DNA from: Pleurotus ostreatus/Saccharomyces cerevisiae fusant
Taxonomy: Eukaryota; Opisthokonta
DNA: 10,369 nt
Direction of reading: 5' to 3'
NCBI GenBank assembly: GCA_024196135.1
Contig: JAMQCK010001256.1
Span: 1-10,369, forward strand
Numbering within the stretch: position 1 is the first letter of the stretch; the number at the start of each line of letters is the position of its first letter. A model generated the notes under the pieces. The model searched no databases. It was given only the letters and a program-made list of their open reading frames with translations, and was not told where the DNA came from. Positions 7,018 to 10,369 of the stretch are shown piece after piece. The position numbers and the translations under genes are program-made.

Positions 7018-8061
7018 TCAAGCTTCAGCTCCGTCCGCGGACTCGACCGAAGACATATCCCAGCTGTCCACATCCGAACCATCCTCTGACATGAGCTCGT
7101 CCAAATTCCCCAACGTTATATCGCCCTCGCCGCCTCTGACTCCGAAGCCCAAGGAGTGTTCGCTGACCGTATGACATTCCTGAAGGCACGCGAGCTGCGT
7201 GCCATTGATCGTCAACGGAATCAGCCTCGATTTAACGACGACCTTGTACCACGACCAAAACGGATGCCGAGTAAATCCACCGTCGGTACCGTCGCATATC
7301 GTCAGGCTGGTCAAAGCCGGCAAAAACGTCAGAGAAGCTGGATCCTCGGGCTTGCGCGTGAGTGCGTCGAAGATAGCAGGGGTAGCCTCAGCATCCCAAA
7401 TTTCGATGAGATCGAGCTGGGTCAGAGAGGGCAACCGGCGAAGCAGCGCCACCAGATCGCCCTTGTCGAGATCGCTGTTGAACAAGGCAAGGGAGCGCAG
7501 ATGGGGGCAGTCCCCGGACCGATCCAATAGCGTCTTGAGTCGGAAGAGCGCCTGCTCCTCTGAGATGTATTGATTCTCTGCCCCGCCATCGCAAGTTGGG
7601 TTGCCTTCGATGAACAGGTCCTGTAGTTTGGGGGCTGAGATGAGGAGCGCCAGGCAGGCCCCTTCGTCGTGCAAAGCGAGGGACTCGAGAGCGGGGAACG
7701 CAACGACCGGTCGGGCGAGCACAGCGGGCTCGATCGAAGCGATGGCTGCCTTGACCGTGCAAACACGTAGCGTATCCTTGCAGGACATGATAGCATCCAG
7801 GACGGCGGAGAGTGGCGGGTGGTCATCATGGGAGGCGTAGTCGTGAAGCGTCATTTTCAGATGCGTGAGGGCCGAGGGAGCCGGAAAAGCAAAGGTTGGC
7901 GGCATCCACCCTTTGACTTTGAACCAACGGACTTCCACTTTCGACACGCCTGCGAGGTCGCCAAAAGAGAGGTAGTGATCGCGGCGTTCAGGCTGCGCCT
8001 CTTTGATTGAAATGGTAACTTCAGTCGGGGAACGAACGTCAATGCTGCACGGGAAATCCAT
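7018..8061 (-). CDS. leucine-rich-repeat-like protein of the basidiomycete F-box/LRR type, lacking an F-box
   Basis: A single-exon gene for 347 residues. Irregular leucine-rich motifs occur at about 123-132 (FPALESLALH), 144-152 (PKLQDLFIE), 187-197 (HLRSLALFNSD), 210-220 (LPSLTQLDLIE) and 247-256 (LPALTSLTIC). This spacing is typical of the large mushroom family of F-box proteins, whose LRR part selects substrates for SCF ubiquitin ligases. No F-box (LPxE...I) is present at the N-terminus, so the protein may be a truncated member or an adaptor without Skp1 binding. Residues 311-347 are strongly acidic, with 12 Asp/Glu, no Lys/Arg and SEDGSD-type CK2-like sites. The ATG has A at -3 and G at +4, an in-frame TAA just upstream, and is the first ATG after a TATA-like box at 8311-8320. 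A shorter paralog lies downstream at 6329-6796. Family membership is inferred from pattern only. Confidence 0.7.
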   Translation of the reverse strand: MDFPCSIDVRSPTEVTISIKEAQPERRDHYLSFGDLAGVSKVEVRWFKVKGWMPPTFAFPAPSALTHLKMTLHDYASHDDHPPLSAVLDAIMSCKDTLRVCTVKAAIASIEPAVLARPVVAFPALESLALHDEGACLALLISAPKLQDLFIEGNPTCDGGAENQYISEEQALFRLKTLLDRSGDCPHLRSLALFNSDLDKGDLVALLRRLPSLTQLDLIEIWDAEATPAIFDALTRKPEDPASLTFLPALTSLTICDGTDGGFTRHPFWSWYKVVVKSRLIPLTINGTQLACLQECHTVSEHSLGFGVRGGEGDITLGNLDELMSEDGSDVDSWDMSSVESADGAEA

Positions 8062-8156
8062 GATTTACCGGCGGAGAAGTGCAGGGATTGATGGGAGTTG
8101 ACTGCTGAGGGCAGAAGGCGAGTCACGGTGCGGCCGGTGGCGTGTGGTGATAGCCT

Positions 8157-8198
8157 GCCGATCCTGAACTTGGTCCTGGCGATCCTAAATTTGGTCCT
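8157..8198. repeat. 21-bp direct repeat in the leader of the F-box-like gene
   Basis: Two adjacent 21-bp units lie at 8157-8177 and 8178-8198. On the minus strand each reads AGGACCAARTTYAGGATCGSC in outline, with AGGACCAA and AGGATCG identical in both copies. Four of 21 positions or fewer differ. It lies about 100-135 bases upstream of the ATG on the same strand. Confidence 0.7.
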
Positions 8199-8310
8199 GA
8201 TGAGTGGAACGAAGCGTCGAAGAGACGGTGGGGGGAAGACGGTCTGCAGTGCTGTTTCACGTCGAGTTGGGGATGGAGGTTGAAGCCAGAAAGACCCGCC
8301 GATGTCGGTC

Positions 8311-8320
8311 AATATATAGG
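8311..8320 (-). promoter_or_regulatory. TATA-like box of the F-box/LRR-like gene
   Basis: CCTATATATT on the minus strand lies about 250 bp upstream of the ATG at 8061. With initiation some 30 bases downstream, the leader would be about 220 bases and free of upstream ATGs. Confidence 0.5.
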
Positions 8321-8704
8321 GTCAAGTCGGCAATTCCCGGACGTGGCGCTCGTTCATAATTGTGTTGTGACGCCCTTGTCTCCGCAGCTCGACGAACTGA
8401 AAGGTCAAAGCTCTTTTGTTCTGCTCGGCGCATCGGTATGTTTCGTGCCTGTGACTGCACTCATACGATTCATGGTCCCTGTCTGACGACAAAACGACCA
8501 AGTTGCCACGCTCGCGCATATGCGCCTGCTACTATGTAGTCCCAGGCTTTGAAGACGCTTTTACGAACAAAGTCAACGGCCTCGATTTGTGATGTTATAT
8601 AGCACTTGAAGGTACCGTGAGCTAGGGATGATCAAGGCCTGAAGTCCTCGTCGTACCTGATCCAAGCGACAATCGCACAAAATCGCCCCGCTACCCATCA
8701 TCAT

Positions 8705-9902
8705 TCAGAAGATCACCCTCACCACCCCATCCCTCACCCTCCACTCCGCGCGGACCGCCTCGATGTCGATTGGCGCAGCGCGCGCAAGCTGCATCGCAAT
8801 TGGGTCCTTCGCAGGCGCTTTGCCGCTGCTCATCGGGATGGTGATGTCCAGCGTCTGGCAGCCTGGGAGCGCGAAGATGATACGATGCGGCTCGATGTCA
8901 AGGGTGGTGAGCTTGAGGGTGTCGTTCGTCTAGGAAGCAGCTTATCAGTATGGCTTTCGAGGTAGCAAGACGATAGGGCGGAGGAATACGAGGCTCACCA
9001 AAACACCGTGCGGCAGCCGGATCGTCACGATATTCTGCACCTTCTCGTCCGTGAGCGCGCGGTGGTACGTGTACGTCAGCTTCTGCAGGCCAGCCGCCGG
9101 TACATCCTCCTTCGACGCAGGCGCCTCGGAAGACGAGATCTCCTCGATCAAGGGCTTCGAGGGCGCGGCGCTGTTTTGCAGAGGCGTAGCGCTATTTTTC
9201 AGGATGGACTTCGGCGTAGTCGAGCTCGTGACGGCAGACGAGTCAGCATTCGCCGACGTCACGATCTCACTCCTCGATGTCGACGCCTTGGGCGCAGGAT
9301 CCGGCACGTTGACCTTGCGGGGCTCGAGCTTGCCCTTCGACGCGATGTTAGGCTGCGAGATCTGCCTGCTGAGGATGAGGCCGCGATACTTAGGCAGAGA
9401 TTCGAGGTGCTGGAGGACCGTTTCTGCGACGAGTAATTGGTATATGTGCAGAGGGATGTAGAGAGAAGGGACTTACCGATGACAGCGAGCTTGAACTCCG
9501 GGTCTGTCAGGACGCGCGTCTTGACGGTGTTACTGAAGATGGCGTCGACCACCGTAGAGTCCTTCCCAGCTATATGATATGTGAGCACACAAGATTTTAA
9601 AATATCCGCGACATCCTCAGGAGACTCCTCCAGTGCCTAGATATACTCTCACCTTTATCCTTATCCAACCGCGGCTCAGAAACAATGAGCGGCAAATGCC
9701 ACGCCGGATGGTTCAGCGGCACATCGTCCGGAGGCGGAGGAATATGCTCCGAGTACGCGATATTCACAAACACCTTCCGCGAAGCAGGGAATGGTGTCGC
9801 AGTTGTCGAGGTCGGCAGAAGCGCAGGCTCGACCGCGGGAGGGCTGACGACGGTGGTTTTCGCCACGAAATGCGCTTTTGGGGTGATTGTTTTGATAGGC
9901 AT
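8705..9902 (-). CDS. PIH1: PIH1/Nop17 family protein, R2TP cochaperone subunit (four exons, complete)
   Basis: PIH1 proteins join Tah1/RPAP3 and the Rvb1/Rvb2 ATPases in R2TP, an Hsp90 cochaperone that assembles box C/D snoRNPs, RNA polymerase II and PIKK kinases. Exons are 9902-9653, 9569-9477, 9423-8999 and 8929-8705 (250, 93, 425, 225 bases). Introns of 83, 53 and 69 bases all have GT-AG ends (donors GTGAGA, GTAAGT, GTGAGC). The product is 330 residues, close to yeast Nop17 (about 344). The N-terminal PIH domain (about 6-135) shows ITPKAHFVAKT, KVFVNIAYSEHIPPPP, LPLIVSEPRLDKD, VVDAIFSN and LTDPEFKLAVIETVLQHLE, matching the family's order of motifs. A Ser/Thr/Ala-rich linker spans about 140-225. 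The C-terminal CS-like domain (about 227-330) binds Tah1 in yeast. The ATG has A at -3. The leader is CT-rich and without a TATA box, as expected for a housekeeping gene. No defect is visible. Confidence 0.92.
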
Positions 9903-10369
9903 GGTGAGAATGAGTTATGGGAGAGAGATTGCGTGTACTGAAGGCGCGGGGTGTCTATAGGGAAAGCAGTGCTCGAAAGCAGATGGAAGCAAGAGACAAG
10001 GCCTGCCGCGCTGTCTAATCTCAAAATCAATGCATTCGGCATTTGCCGACCTCACAAGTCCTCCGCCGTCGTTCAATCCTCTCGTCGGCCGTCGCGCAGT
10101 GCAATTACTGAAAGATTTCACCGCATTTTCTAAGTAGCGTTCAGAGCAGAACATCACATGCGCTGTCACTACTGAGGAAGTACGAGGCTGAAGCCATCGT
10201 ACAGGCATTTGTCCATCGATATACAGTAACCAAGACTTCGACGCCTGACGCGGCGTTGGTACACGATATAGCAAGCCTAGAGTTCCTCGTCAGTCTGACG
10301 CTTAAGAACGGATGGGTCAAGCCTCACCATCTACCCTCACCATACATGAGTCCGTGGCATCAACCCGGT
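9903..10369. other. PIH1 upstream region and unassigned right edge
   Basis: The first few hundred bases upstream of PIH1 hold its leader (CTCTCTCCCATAACTCATTCTCACC just before the ATG, written here in part as a CT-rich tract) and presumably its promoter. I see no TATA box. Frames of up to 119 codons are open but have no protein-like features. From about 10277 to the right edge, the minus strand could be the 3' end of another gene: VLKRQTDEEL followed by TAG at 10279-10277, with donor- and acceptor-like sites just upstream. This is too short to confirm. Confidence 0.35.

Larger units (their letters stand above)
8062..8704. other. intergenic region: 5' leader and promoter of the F-box-like gene, 3' flank of PIH1
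   Basis: Both flanking genes are on the minus strand. The part from 8062 to about 8285 would be the leader of the F-box-like gene: it has no ATG on that strand and includes a 21-bp direct repeat (8157-8198). A TATA-like box lies at 8311-8320. From about 8320 to 8704 I see no gene, only the 3' flank of PIH1, with no clear poly(A) signal. Confidence 0.55.

Noticed and set aside
7388..7829. Minus-strand frames of 124 and 135 codons inside the F-box-like gene
   Set aside because: They are other-frame shadows of the LRR coding sequence, Arg/Ser/Pro-rich with no features.
9915..10274. 119-codon minus-strand frame upstream of PIH1
   Set aside because: It ends in the PIH1 leader region, shows no domain, and its composition is not protein-like; more likely PIH1 promoter DNA.

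Overview
The window looks like nuclear DNA of a filamentous basidiomycete, most likely a mushroom or wood-decay type. The signs are short introns of 47-146 bases with GTRAGY-type donors and CTRAY-like branch points, GC-rich codon third positions, pyrimidine-rich 5' leaders, and proteins whose nearest recognisable families are fungal. The species cannot be named from this sequence.

Layout, left to right. (1) Positions 1-3094, minus strand: the N-terminal ~1015 residues of a Cdc25-type Ras guanine-nucleotide exchange factor, with an SH3 domain, a long Ser-rich linker and a RasGEF N-terminal (REM) domain. The catalytic domain lies beyond the left edge. (2) 3095-5169: a 2.1 kb divergent intergenic region with no convincing gene; its right end is the promoter of the next gene, with a TATA box, a CT-rich leader and short repeat arrays. 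(3) 5170-5834, plus strand: a two-exon gene for a 172-residue, cysteine-free secreted protein of unknown function. (4) 5835-6328: its 3' flank, almost filled by two unrelated tandem-repeat arrays, one with a 22-23 bp unit and one of exactly 21 bp built around TTGTACAA. (5) 6329-6796, minus strand: a truncated, probably dead copy of the next gene. (6) 7018-8061, minus strand: a 347-residue leucine-rich-repeat-like protein of the basidiomycete F-box/LRR type, with no F-box. (7) 8705-9902, minus strand: a complete four-exon gene for a PIH1/Nop17 protein, the R2TP cochaperone subunit. (8) 9903-10369: the PIH1 upstream region and, doubtfully, the 3' end of another minus-strand gene.

The genes do not form a pathway: Ras signalling, secretion, a ubiquitin-ligase-like family and a chaperone adaptor lie side by side as is usual in fungal chromosomes. 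The most interesting signal is structural. Short tandem arrays with a period of exactly or nearly 21 bp occur at four separate noncoding sites (4505-4588, 4860-4901, 6103-6186, 8157-8198), and they crowd around the secreted-protein gene and an F-box-like gene, which are both fast-evolving gene types. I see no tRNA, rRNA, CRISPR array or recognisable transposon.
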